Shown here: positions 7,385-15,380 of the stretch, piece after piece
How positions within the stretch are numbered: position 1 is the stretch's first letter
Layout of the letters: every line of letters begins with the position of its first letter
Assembly (NCBI GenBank): GCA_018241425.1
Contig: JAFEDU010000001.1
Coordinates: 1,116,001 to 1,180,000, forward strand
DNA length: 64,000 nt
Source of the DNA: Pseudomonadota bacterium
GTDB lineage: Bacteria > Pseudomonadota > Gammaproteobacteria > Steroidobacterales > Steroidobacteraceae
Direction: 5' to 3'
The notes under the pieces: generated by a model
Database searches by the model: none
Told to the model about the DNA's origin: nothing
The model's input: the letters and a program-made list of their open reading frames with translations, nothing else
Made by a program: the position numbers and the translations under genes

Positions 7385-8254
7385 ATGAAGTTCTGGCAGA
7401 TGCTGACCTGGATGGAGCCCGAGCAGGTCCTGGACGTCGCGCGCTTCGCCGAGGAGCTGGGCTTCGAGGGGGTGATGCTCGGGGACCATGGCGTGTACCC
7501 GCAGGAAGTGAAGGCCCCCTACCCCTACTCGCCCACGGGCAAGCCGCCCATGCAGCCGGATTCCTGGTACCCGGACTGCTGGGCGACGATCGGGGCGATC
7601 GCGGCCGTCACCCGCCGCATCCGCTTCTCGGTGGCGGTGTACGTGCTGCCGCTGCGCAACGTGTTCGAGGTCGCGCGCGCCACCGGGACGCTCGCGATCC
7701 TGAGCGACAACCGCTTCATCCTCGGTGCCGGCACGGGCTGGATGAAGGATGAGTTCGACATCTACGGCGTCGACTTCGCCAAGCGCGGCAAGCTGTTCGA
7801 CGAGCAGATCGAGGTGCTGCGCAAGCTGTGGGGCGGCGGGATGGTCGAGCACCACGGTGCGCTCATCGACTTCCCGCTGCTGCAGATCTCCCCGCACCCG
7901 AGCCGGCCGGTGCCGATCTTCACCGGGGGCACCGCGCCCGTGGCGCTCAGGCGCACGGCGCTGAAGGCGGACGGCTGGATCGGGGCCGGCAATACACCCG
8001 AGGAAGTCCCGGGGATCCTCGCGCAGTTCACCCAGCTGCGGCGCGAGGCGGGGCGCGAGCACGTACCGTTCGAGACCATCATCGGCCTCTCCACGCCGCC
8101 GGACCTCGCCACCTTCCAGAGGCTCGGCGCAGCCGGCATGTCCGGCGGGGTGAACTACCCCTTCATGTACACGGTGGGAGCGACCTCGGACCTCAGCGCC
8201 AAGAAGCGCCAGATGGAGGATTTCGCGCGGCGCTTCATCCGGCCCTTCGCTTAG
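7385..8254 (+). CDS. Second luciferase-like (LLM class) oxidoreductase
   Basis: A 289-residue TIM-barrel enzyme clearly paralogous to the one at 4967-5872: both begin MKFW, share the (G)VMLGDH or IMVGDH motif near residue 35 and the PYPYSP segment near 47-56. Here the later motifs are ILGAGTGWMKDEF near 112-124 and VPIFTGGTAPVALRR near 175-189. The start is supported by GAGGAG at 7374-7379. It shares an operon with the glutathione transferase. Reduced flavin versus F420 cannot be resolved by reading. Confidence 0.87.
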   Translation: MKFWQMLTWMEPEQVLDVARFAEELGFEGVMLGDHGVYPQEVKAPYPYSPTGKPPMQPDSWYPDCWATIGAIAAVTRRIRFSVAVYVLPLRNVFEVARATGTLAILSDNRFILGAGTGWMKDEFDIYGVDFAKRGKLFDEQIEVLRKLWGGGMVEHHGALIDFPLLQISPHPSRPVPIFTGGTAPVALRRTALKADGWIGAGNTPEEVPGILAQFTQLRREAGREHVPFETIIGLSTPPDLATFQRLGAAGMSGGVNYPFMYTVGATSDLSAKKRQMEDFARRFIRPFA

Positions 8255-8266
8255 GTCTTGGAGTCG

Positions 8267-8301
8267 GCCCGTGCCGGCGGGTCGCCCGTGGCCGACCGGG
8301 C
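8267..8301. terminator. Possible bidirectional hairpin terminator
   Basis: GGTCG (8280-8284) pairs with CGACC (8293-8297) across an eight-base loop, and GCCC (8267-8270) can pair with GGGC (8298-8301) with a left-side bulge. It sits in the 64-base gap between the convergent LLM and methyltransferase genes. There is no T tract, so rho-independent function is uncertain. Confidence 0.35.
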
Positions 8302-8318
8302 TGCACAGGCGCGAGCGC

Positions 8319-9374
8319 CTAGGGGCGGACTTCGTAGACGAGGTTGAATGGCGTTTCGGCAGCGCGCCGGAAATGCCGAAAGCCGGCGGCGCTGACGACC
8401 TCGCGCATACGTGCCTCCCCGGCCTGCGCGCCCAGGCAAAGCCCCACTTCCTGGGAACGCGAGCACGGCGTGCACAGCAGCGTTGAGAAGGAGTAGTAGA
8501 TGCGGCCGACCGGATTGAGGTTCTCGCCCAGACGGTCGTTCGCAAAGGGCTCGACGATCATCCAAGTGCCATCCGCGCAAAGGCTTTCCCGCACGTGCTG
8601 CGCCGCGCCGACCGGATCCCCCATATCGTGCAGACAGTCGAACACCGTCACGAAGTCGTAGGGTCCCCCTCCATACTCCTTGGCCTTCGCCACCTCGAAG
8701 GTGACCCGATCAGTGACGCCGGCGCGTCGTGCGCTCCTGCGGGCTTCCTCGATCGACCCGGCGTGGGAGTCGAAGCCGACAAACCGTGAGCGAGGGAAGG
8801 CCTGAGCCATCAGTATCGTGGATGCTCCCTTGCCACAGCCGACATCGGCGACACGGCATCCTTCTGCCAGGCGTGCCTGCACGCCCTGCAGCGCAGGAAT
8901 CCATGCCGGGACCAGATTGGCGGCGTAGCCAGGCCGGAAGAATTTCTCGCAGCCGTGGAAAACATCGCTGTCGTGCTCCCCCCAGTCCATGCCGGCACCG
9001 GTGCGAAATGCTTCGCTAATCCGTGGCACGGCCCGCAGCGCCCCCAAGCCGAGCTGGAACGCTCCCGGCAGGTAAGCCGGACTGCTCTCATCAGCCAGCG
9101 TAAAGGCCTGCTCAGGCGTCATGCTAAAGCTGTCGGTGGCGGCATCGTAGTCGACGTAGCCGCCAGCGGCCTGCGAACTCAGCCACTCGCGCACGTACCG
9201 CGGGTCAGTCTTGGTTCGGGCGGCCAGCTCGGGCGCCGTGGCGGCACCCTCGGCGAGCGCCTTGTACAAACCGAGCCTCTCGCCGATGACGACCATTCCG
9301 GCGTGCACCACGGAGCCAAGATCGGCGACGAAACGGCCGACGAATGCATTGAGCCTGTCTGTATCCACCTGCAT
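8319..9374 (-). CDS. Class I SAM-dependent methyltransferase with N-terminal winged helix
   Basis: A 351-residue protein. Residues about 10-85 form a winged-helix dimerisation domain like that of small-molecule O-methyltransferases and Rv2258c-type proteins (LYKALAEGAATAPELAARTKTDPRYVREWL). The Rossmann domain has motif I VADVGCGKGAST near 170-181 and FVGFDSHAGSIEEA near 193-206, with DFVTVFDCLHDMGDP near 238. It is the last gene of a three-gene operon, 17 bases after the AurF-like diiron protein, so it may methylate a hydroxyl, amine or oxime made by that enzyme; this is inference. The start ATG was chosen because the frame upstream is interrupted by no other methionine before the diiron gene. 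Confidence 0.87.
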   Translation of the reverse strand: MQVDTDRLNAFVGRFVADLGSVVHAGMVVIGERLGLYKALAEGAATAPELAARTKTDPRYVREWLSSQAAGGYVDYDAATDSFSMTPEQAFTLADESSPAYLPGAFQLGLGALRAVPRISEAFRTGAGMDWGEHDSDVFHGCEKFFRPGYAANLVPAWIPALQGVQARLAEGCRVADVGCGKGASTILMAQAFPRSRFVGFDSHAGSIEEARRSARRAGVTDRVTFEVAKAKEYGGGPYDFVTVFDCLHDMGDPVGAAQHVRESLCADGTWMIVEPFANDRLGENLNPVGRIYYSFSTLLCTPCSRSQEVGLCLGAQAGEARMREVVSAAGFRHFRRAAETPFNLVYEVRP

Positions 9375-9391
9375 GAGCTTCTCCCAATCAT

Positions 9392-10306
9392 CTAGTGGAC
9401 AGAAAATGTGATGGCGGCCTGTGCGACGCGGCGCGCCGCCGCCTCGCTGATCAAGGCCAGCGCGTGCTGGAAGTTCCGGTTGCCCATCGCACAACCGATG
9501 AAAGTCCACTGCTGCGCGCGACACTGAACCTGAAGGAATTCTTCGCGCTCCGCGTCGGAGAAGCGCCGTCCCGCGGCTGCCTGCAGAGCCTCGAGATCGA
9601 ATGTGGTGAGCTGCTTCAGTCCGTCGTCCAGGAACGCCCCGATCTCGAAGTACTCCTCGAGCGCGGCGTCGATCTGTGGCGCCGGGACCTGCGATGCCAG
9701 GCTGCTCAGCAGCAAGGCGTCGAGTTCCGCATGCTGCGCTTCCTCGATCCAGTGATGCCTCAGCAGGCTCTTGAAGGCCGGGTCCAGCTCGTGATCTTCT
9801 CGAACGCTCTCGACGTAGTGTCCCTGCGACATCCACTCAAGCCCGAGCGTCGCAATGGTGACGGCGATAGGACTGTGCCTCAACACCTCATGACGGATAG
9901 CCTGCGCCGGGCCGATGAACTCGCATCGGGTCGCAAACTCGGCATCGAAGTGGCGCAGGACTTCGGTAAAGAGCTTGCGGTGCTTTTCCTCCTCACGGAT
10001 GAAATTCCGCAGTGCCGACGCACGACCGGCGTCACCGGGTTGCGCTTGAACCTGCTCGGCCATGAATGGCACGACGAACGACTCGACCAGTTCGAACAGC
10101 GCCAGGTAACCGCGCGTCCGTACGTGATTCAGCAACAGCCGCTCACGCTCGCTCAGGAACTTCAGCGGGCGCGCGCGCACCAGGCTTTCCGGCAGGAACG
10201 GTCGCGAGAAGTCGAGCCGACACGTCTCGCCGACGAGGTCTTCGAGCGACCAGTTGACCCGCCGGGAGACGGCGTGCACTTGCTGCCAGTTGAGTAGTCG
10301 GCTCAT
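9392..10306 (-). CDS. AurF-like diiron oxygenase/ferritin-like protein
   Basis: A 304-residue, mostly helical protein with a full set of AurF-pattern diiron ligands: E72, E106-x2-H109 (REEEKHRKLF), E157 (LGLEWMS) and H185-x3-E189-x2-H192 (HHWIEEAQHAE). In the known arylamine N-oxygenases AurF and CmlI the seven ligands follow the same order, including the extra histidine before the last ExxH. Those enzymes oxidise amino groups to nitro groups using two iron atoms and oxygen; other relatives do different oxidations. It lies between a DUF4242 gene and a methyltransferase gene. GGAGG lies four bases before the ATG. The overall sequence is not one I recognise as a characterised enzyme. Confidence 0.72.
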   Translation of the reverse strand: MSRLLNWQQVHAVSRRVNWSLEDLVGETCRLDFSRPFLPESLVRARPLKFLSERERLLLNHVRTRGYLALFELVESFVVPFMAEQVQAQPGDAGRASALRNFIREEEKHRKLFTEVLRHFDAEFATRCEFIGPAQAIRHEVLRHSPIAVTIATLGLEWMSQGHYVESVREDHELDPAFKSLLRHHWIEEAQHAELDALLLSSLASQVPAPQIDAALEEYFEIGAFLDDGLKQLTTFDLEALQAAAGRRFSDAEREEFLQVQCRAQQWTFIGCAMGNRNFQHALALISEAAARRVAQAAITFSVH

Positions 10307-10324
10307 AAAGCCTCCGCCGATCGT

Positions 10325-10609
10325 TCAGTTGTTAGCCGTCAACGGATCGATGATCTGCGGGATCTCGGCGATTCGCGTGATCGGGATGCCACTGAGCTCC
10401 GCGTGGCGGCGGATCGTTTCCTCGCTGGCGGCGAGATAGATGCAGAACGTCCGGTCGGCCGCCACGTAGCTGTGCTGCCACTGAATGTCGCTGCCGATCG
10501 CCTCGATCGCGCGATTGGAGGCACGGGCCGCTCCGCACAGCTCAACGATCGACATCCCGCCGACCCCTGGAATTGCGCGCTCGATCAAAAAGGGTTTCAG
10601 ATGTGGCAT
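10325..10609 (-). CDS. DUF4242 family small protein
   Basis: A 94-residue protein, first gene of the operon with the diiron protein and methyltransferase. It has the ferredoxin-like pattern of DUF4242: PFLIERAIPGVGGMS at the N-terminus and WQHSYVAADRTFCIYLAASEETIRRHAELSG in the middle, ending ITRIAEIPQIIDP. Structural relatives include a nickel-binding actinobacterial protein, but function in this family is open. I prefer the ATG at 10609 because AGGGGA lies five bases upstream; a GTG one codon earlier is also possible. Confidence 0.8.
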   Translation of the reverse strand: MPHLKPFLIERAIPGVGGMSIVELCGAARASNRAIEAIGSDIQWQHSYVAADRTFCIYLAASEETIRRHAELSGIPITRIAEIPQIIDPLTANN

Positions 10610-10686
10610 CACGGTCCCCTGCGCTGTCGGGGTGGAAGTCTGATCTCGGTAGTGATGGCGAGGAAAGCTAAATAATCTTGTGGTGC

Positions 10687-10703
10687 CTAAAGATTATCTT
10701 TAG
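10687..10703. promoter_or_regulatory. Perfect 17-bp palindrome, likely LysR-type operator
   Basis: CTAAAGAT and ATCTTTAG flank a central T. It lies ten bases before the ATG of the LysR-type gene, in the 103-base gap to the divergent DUF4242 operon. A partial second copy, CTAAATAATCTT, begins at 10668. A strong site and a degenerate second site between a LysR gene and its divergent target operon is the classic arrangement for autorepression and target activation. Confidence 0.65.
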
Positions 10704-10712
10704 CATCTGCCA

Positions 10713-11684
10713 ATGGTCGTCACGCACCTTCGGTCGCTCCAAGCGCTCGAACTTGCCCTGAGAACCGGGTCCCTGCAGGCGGCGGCCGAGGTCCTCTGGC
10801 TGACGCCCGCCGCCGTGGGGCAGCGAATCAAGGCGCTCGAGGAATACCTCGGAGTCGATCTGCTGGTGCGGGGACGTTCGGGGCTGAGGCCGACCGCCGA
10901 ACTGTCTGCCGCCCTCGCACACCTGCGAACGGCCTTCGAGGAGCTTGACGCGGCCGCCGCACTGCTCAATCTGCAGCGTGGCGATCAGATACATCTCGCG
11001 GCGATGTCGGACTTCGTGGAGTTGTGGCTGAGGCCGCGCCTTAGGACCTTCGCTGCCGAGCACCCGCAGATTCAGTTCTGCATCAACGGTGAAGGCGACG
11101 CGCCGCTGCGGATCGGCGATGTCGACTGCGAGATCCGCTTCGGCGCCGAGCAGCCAGCTGTCTCCGAGAGCGACCTGTTGTTCCGGGACTTTGTGCTGCC
11201 CGTTGCTTCACCGGAGAACGCGCACCGCCTCGCGCGTCTGAAGCCGAGCGAACGCCTCGAGGGTTTTCCCCTGCTGCATGTGGACTTCTATCGCGATGAC
11301 CGGGAGGTTCCGAACTGGTCGGACTGGGCCGAAGCGCACGGCTGTCGGCGCACCGATCCAAACCGCGGCATCCGCTTCCAGAGGATCCAGCCTGCGCTGG
11401 AAGCCGTCGGAGCAAATGCCGGCGTGGCTTTGTGCGGACTGGCGCTCTCGCGTGAGTCCGTCGAGCGCAGCGAGCTGTGCTTTCCCTTCCCGGTCTCTAC
11501 GGGTCGCTGGTCGGCGCACGCGTTCCGGGCAGACTTCCGGCCAAAGTCCGTGGTACGACCGCAGGTCAAGGCATTCCGGCAATGGCTGCTCGCGGAGGCC
11601 ACACTTACGCGAGACTGGTTGTCGCGAATCTGCGGCGTAAGCGAGCAGCGGCCGAAGCCCTCGCGGAGGAAGCTCTCGCGCTGA
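10713..11684 (+). CDS. LysR-family transcriptional regulator
   Basis: A 323-residue regulator. The N-terminal winged helix-turn-helix is readable: LRSLQALELALRTGSLQAAAEVLWLTPAAVGQRIKALEEYLGVDLLVR (in pieces, residues 6-54). The remainder (about 90-300) is a periplasmic-binding-like effector domain (IHLAAMSDFVELWLRPRLRTF; CEIRFG near 140). It resembles the GcvA/AmpR-type branch in having VQR-like VGQRIKALE in the recognition helix region. It is divergent from the DUF4242-diiron-methyltransferase operon and should control it. Its effector may be the substrate or product of that pathway. Confidence 0.88.
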   Translation: MVVTHLRSLQALELALRTGSLQAAAEVLWLTPAAVGQRIKALEEYLGVDLLVRGRSGLRPTAELSAALAHLRTAFEELDAAAALLNLQRGDQIHLAAMSDFVELWLRPRLRTFAAEHPQIQFCINGEGDAPLRIGDVDCEIRFGAEQPAVSESDLLFRDFVLPVASPENAHRLARLKPSERLEGFPLLHVDFYRDDREVPNWSDWAEAHGCRRTDPNRGIRFQRIQPALEAVGANAGVALCGLALSRESVERSELCFPFPVSTGRWSAHAFRADFRPKSVVRPQVKAFRQWLLAEATLTRDWLSRICGVSEQRPKPSRRKLSR

Positions 11685-11705
11685 GGCCGGGAACCGTGAA
11701 ACCGC

Positions 11706-11730
11706 GCCCGCCGGCAGGGGCCCGGCGGGC
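11706..11730. terminator. Hairpin between convergent genes
   Basis: GCCCGCCGG (11706-11714) and CCGGCGGGC (11722-11730) form a perfect nine-base stem with a seven-base loop. It stands in the gap between the converging lysR and psiF-like genes and can serve both. There is no clear T tract on either strand. Confidence 0.6.
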
Positions 11731-11775
11731 ACGTGAGTTCGGCCGTCGGCGGCCACAGTGCGCCGCGGGCGCTCG

Positions 11776-12087
11776 TCAGTGCGCCGCTCCGCCGCCGGAG
11801 AGGCAGGTCTTCATGTAGGTCTTGCGATCGTCACCCTTCAGTCCCTTGGTGGTGGCGTCCGCGTTGCAGCTCTTCATCTTTTCCTGCTGGCTGTTGGTCT
11901 TGGCCGCCGACAGGCACTTCTTCATGTAGGCCTTGCGGTCATCGCCCTTCAGCCCCTGGCTGGTGGCATCGGTGTTGCACGTGCCCATCTTGGTCTGCTG
12001 GCTGTTGTCGGCCTGGGCGAGCGGCGCCTGGGAAATCCCCAGCACCAGTGCTGCCCCCAAAGCCGCGAGCCACATCGAGCGTCTCAT
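11776..12087 (-). CDS. psiF: PsiF repeat protein, secreted
   Basis: A 103-residue protein with a signal peptide of about 26 residues (MRRSMWLAALGAAL and on to AQADN). Two PsiF repeats follow, each with the pattern M-x2-C-x3-A/D-T-x3-G-L-K-G-D-D-R-K-x-Y-M-K-x-C-L-S, near residues 34-61 and 71-98. The four cysteines probably make two disulphides in the periplasm. PsiF is a phosphate-starvation-inducible protein of unknown activity in Escherichia coli. AAGGAG at 12093-12098 (on the minus strand) sits five bases before the ATG. I see no obvious Pho box. Confidence 0.88.
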   Translation of the reverse strand: MRRSMWLAALGAALVLGISQAPLAQADNSQQTKMGTCNTDATSQGLKGDDRKAYMKKCLSAAKTNSQQEKMKSCNADATTKGLKGDDRKTYMKTCLSGGGAAH

Positions 12088-12151
12088 AACCTCTCCTTGA
12101 GTGTGTTTGGCGCGAACGTTCAGCGGGCCCATGGTACGCCGCGTCGCGCGC

Positions 12152-13903
12152 CTACTCCATGTCAGGATAGGGACCGCGGCCACCGTCGGCGATAAAGCGG
12201 TCGATGCGTTCGTTCAGCACCGGTAAAGGAACCGATCCGAGTTCCAGGACCGCATCGTGGAAGGCACGCAGGTTGAAGCGGTCGCCGAGCGCCTTCTCGG
12301 CTTTGGCGCGTCCCTCGAGGATCGCGCGCTCGCCCAGGTAGTACGACAGGGCCTGCCCCGGCCAGGTGATATAGCGGTCGATCTCGGTGCCGATCTCGCG
12401 CTCCGGGAGCGCCGTGTAGGTGCGGAAGTAGTCGAGCGCCTGGTCACGGGTCCAGCCCTGGGCGTGGATCCCGGTGTCGACCACCAGCCGTGCGGCGCGC
12501 CACACCTGGTAGCCGAGCATGCCGAAGCGGTCGTACGGGGTGTCATACATGCCCATCTCCACCCCCAGCTGCTCGCAGTAGAGGGCCCAGCCCTCCCCGT
12601 AGGCCGAGATGTAGGTGAGCTGGCGGAACGCCGGCTGGTCCTTGTGTTCCATCGCGATCGGGATCTGGAATGCGTGCCCCGGCGCGGACTCGTGCAGCGT
12701 GAGGGCAGTGAGGTTGTAGAGCGGCCGGCTCGGCAGGTCGTAGGTGTTGAGGAGGTACACGCCCGCCCCGCCGCGACCGGCGGTGTAGTACGGCGCCATG
12801 TCATCCGGGACCGGCTTGATGGCGAAGCGCGCACGCGGCAGGTAGCCGAAGTACTGGGACGCCTTGCCGTCAAAGCGCTTGGCGATCCAAGCCGCATGCA
12901 TGAGCAGGTCCTCGGGTGTCTTCACGTAGAAGCGCGGGTCGGTGCGGAGGAATTTCAGGAACTGCGCGAAGTCGCCCTTGAATCCGGTCTCGGCCATGGC
13001 CTTGACCATCTCCCCGTGCAGGCGCTCCACCTCCGAGACCCCCAGGGCGTGGATCTCCTCGGGCGTCAGGTCGAGGGTCGTGAACTCGCGGATCTTGGCG
13101 CGGTAGTACGCCTTCCCGTCCGGCAGGTCATAGGCTGCGAGGCTCGTGCGCATGCCCGGCAGGTATTCCTCGCGCATGAACTTGAGCAGCTCGCGGTACG
13201 CCGGCTGCACCGTGTCGCGGATCAGCGCGACGGCGCGCTCGCGCAGCTGCGCCTGGCGCTCGGGGGGAACCCCGTGCATGTCCTTGAAGGGGGTATAGAA
13301 GATGTTGCTCTCGGGCGGGGTGTCCAGCACGGTCAGGATGGAGGCATCCCGGCCCTCCATGGTGACGCGGGGCGGGGTGAAGCCGCGCTTCAGGCCCGCG
13401 CGCATCTGCTCCATCTCCTCGTGGAAGTAGCGCGGGACCTCGGACATCTGCGACAGCCAGTTGTCGTAGTCCTCGGCGTGCCGGAACGGGCGGCGCGCGG
13501 TATAGCTGATGTCTGTCCAGAAGGTGGTGTCGGAGTTGGCCGGCATCTCGTAATCGCGGAAGCGCTGGTCGTCGATCAGCACCTCGATCTGGCGGCGGTA
13601 GATGTCGTAGTTGAGTTGCTCGGGCGGGGACAGTCGCGCGCGCTCGATGTGCCGGAGGCGGTCATCGACGTCCTCCCAGTACTTGAGTCGCGTCTGCTGC
13701 GTCGCCGCATCCACGTGCGGCAGGTGCGGGGAAATCGGTCGCGTCGCGTCCTCGTCGTCCGGCTGCTGGTCGTTGCGCCACTTCCACTCGGTGGTATAGA
13801 TCGCCTGCAGCTGCTCGTCCGCGCTGCGCGGCTTGGCGCAACCGCCGACGAGCGCCGCGCTCGCAGCCACTAAGAGAAGAGCAGTCCGGGCAGTTTGCGG
13901 CAT
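12152..13903 (-). CDS. DUF885 family metallopeptidase-like lipoprotein
   Basis: A 583-residue protein with a lipoprotein signal: hydrophobic stretch LLLVAASAALV and lipobox LVGGC at about residue 22. The body is the DUF885 family, related to M32-like alpha-helical zinc peptidases; the HESAPGH segment near residue 402 gives a candidate zinc-binding HExxxGH motif, and EGWALYCEQLG near 440 is a further family mark. It should act in the periplasm, anchored to the outer or inner membrane. It is a stand-alone gene. Peptidase activity is a family-based inference. Confidence 0.88.
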   Translation of the reverse strand: MPQTARTALLLVAASAALVGGCAKPRSADEQLQAIYTTEWKWRNDQQPDDEDATRPISPHLPHVDAATQQTRLKYWEDVDDRLRHIERARLSPPEQLNYDIYRRQIEVLIDDQRFRDYEMPANSDTTFWTDISYTARRPFRHAEDYDNWLSQMSEVPRYFHEEMEQMRAGLKRGFTPPRVTMEGRDASILTVLDTPPESNIFYTPFKDMHGVPPERQAQLRERAVALIRDTVQPAYRELLKFMREEYLPGMRTSLAAYDLPDGKAYYRAKIREFTTLDLTPEEIHALGVSEVERLHGEMVKAMAETGFKGDFAQFLKFLRTDPRFYVKTPEDLLMHAAWIAKRFDGKASQYFGYLPRARFAIKPVPDDMAPYYTAGRGGAGVYLLNTYDLPSRPLYNLTALTLHESAPGHAFQIPIAMEHKDQPAFRQLTYISAYGEGWALYCEQLGVEMGMYDTPYDRFGMLGYQVWRAARLVVDTGIHAQGWTRDQALDYFRTYTALPEREIGTEIDRYITWPGQALSYYLGERAILEGRAKAEKALGDRFNLRAFHDAVLELGSVPLPVLNERIDRFIADGGRGPYPDME

Positions 13904-14015
13904 GGACAGGTCCTACAGGTGAGGGGTGCGCGCCTTCAAGGCGGCGGTGTCTTCAAGCATACTCGAAACGGTGCGCCGGCCTTCCCGCGGAGGTAGTGTC
14001 ACGTGACTGGGACTC

Positions 14016-14315
14016 ATGTCGATGAATGACTCCTTCGACTCCGTCCGACCCCAACACCCGCGTGCGGCCACGCGGAATGCTTCAAGCCCTGCTCAACGCC
14101 GGACAGGCGTTCGGAATCCTGCTGTCCATCTCTGTGTGCAGGGCGTTTGCTTTGACTACTCGGACTACGTCCAGACCGGCGGCTTCAACAACACGAGCTC
14201 GCATGGAGGACCGATCCGGGCAGGCCAGAGCGTTCGGATCGCGTACACGCAGGGGCTGATGGAGCCGGGGAACGTGATCGTTCGCCTGGAAATAAGCAAT
14301 GACGGTTCTCGGTAA
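14016..14315 (+). pseudogene. Degenerate or frameshifted small protein, C-terminal part intact
   Basis: The in-frame C-terminal half (from about 14148) reads as natural protein: VCFDYSDYVQTGGFNN, then SSHGGPIRAGQSVRIAYTQG and VIVRLEIS before the stop. The N-terminal half in the same frame is arginine-rich and unstructured, whereas the next frame over the same bases (about 14077-14145) encodes a hydrophobic stretch, AGQAFGILLSISV, that looks like a membrane segment. A single frameshift near 14145 would join the two. I recognise no named family; it could also be a short intact gene with a later start. Confidence 0.4.
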
Positions 14316-14344
14316 GACTTCTGGAAGTCACTCGCCGAGGTTCC

Positions 14345-15295
14345 TCAACGAATCACTCTGATACCAGGCTTCCCCAGTTCCAGCTCGAGTGCAGCAGACA
14401 GCGTCGACCAATGGCTGCCGCCGTAAACCACCAGCACCGACTTTCCGCCGTCCAGATATTTCCGAATCAGCCCCAGGAGGTGCTCATCACGAATATGCAT
14501 CTCGGCCTGCTTGATCCTCCCCACCATTGAAGAAGTCCCCGGGTCGGCGCGTGTGCTCAGGTGCTTATCACCCGCGTACGCAACGCCGAACGTCGCCCGA
14601 TACACCTGGGCAAATTCTCCGGGCGAGAGTGGCTCAAGCGCGTACTGATCCCGAAATCCCTGCGCCCATACGGCATACGCTTCCCGGAACCGCGCGTCGC
14701 CCGGGGCTTCCAGGGTCCCGGCACGCAGTGCCTGCACGAAGCTCCCCACCATGTAGGCAAAGCAGACGTCCGCGTTCGCGAATCCCAATCCGGTGAATAC
14801 CTTCAGCTGCTCGCCCCGAGTTGGCTCGCCGCCTACGAACGGCACGTGGCTCCGCAAGGCCAGCGAGGCGGCGTACATGTTTTCGCCTCGCGCATACTCG
14901 TCGGCATTCCGGGTACCGTACTCAAGGGCTTTCTTCACAAGCGGCGCCGGATTTTCTCCCATTGCGGTGGGAAAGCCTTCGAGAATCACGATCCCGGGTG
15001 CTGCCCGCGAGAAGCCGATAGCGACGGCGCGCATCGTGCGACTTCTCGGGGTGAAGGCGTGCCGTGCGGCAACGAACACCAGCCGTTGGCCGTGCACCGG
15101 CGGGTACGATGCCACGAAAGGCGGTGCGTCCACGCAGGGTCGCGGGCACCAGCTCTGAACGCGCGCGTCGAGATCAGCGGTATACAGCGGGATCGGATCC
15201 GGGGCATCCGCACGAACATCGCAGGGTATCCAGCCCAGGAAAACCCCGATGGCGATAGTGCCCGCGATGCCAGCGTTCACTCTTTCTTGGGCCAC
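14345..15295 (-). CDS. Secreted TraB/Tiki (GumN)-like protein, function unknown
   Basis: A 316-residue protein starting at GTG, with a hydrophobic N-terminal signal (AGIAGTIAIGVFLGWIP). The order of motifs resembles the TraB/PrgY/Tiki fold: FVAARHAFTPRSR near 75-87, PGIVILEGFP near 100-109, GGEPTRGEQ near 153-161 and VLVVYGGSHW near 290-299. Those families keep two glutamates and a histidine for a putative metal site, and E105, E155 and H298 are in the right order. Two cysteines near residue 49-54 (CPRPC) may form a disulphide. No neighbour explains its role. Confidence 0.55.
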   Translation of the reverse strand: MAQERVNAGIAGTIAIGVFLGWIPCDVRADAPDPIPLYTADLDARVQSWCPRPCVDAPPFVASYPPVHGQRLVFVAARHAFTPRSRTMRAVAIGFSRAAPGIVILEGFPTAMGENPAPLVKKALEYGTRNADEYARGENMYAASLALRSHVPFVGGEPTRGEQLKVFTGLGFANADVCFAYMVGSFVQALRAGTLEAPGDARFREAYAVWAQGFRDQYALEPLSPGEFAQVYRATFGVAYAGDKHLSTRADPGTSSMVGRIKQAEMHIRDEHLLGLIRKYLDGGKSVLVVYGGSHWSTLSAALELELGKPGIRVIR

Positions 15296-15380
15296 CTAGG
15301 AGGCCCGGGCCTCGTGACGCGCGCGTAGCGCCGACCCGCGCTGCCGCCGGACGCTGAAATCCAAGATCGGGCCCGTCCTA

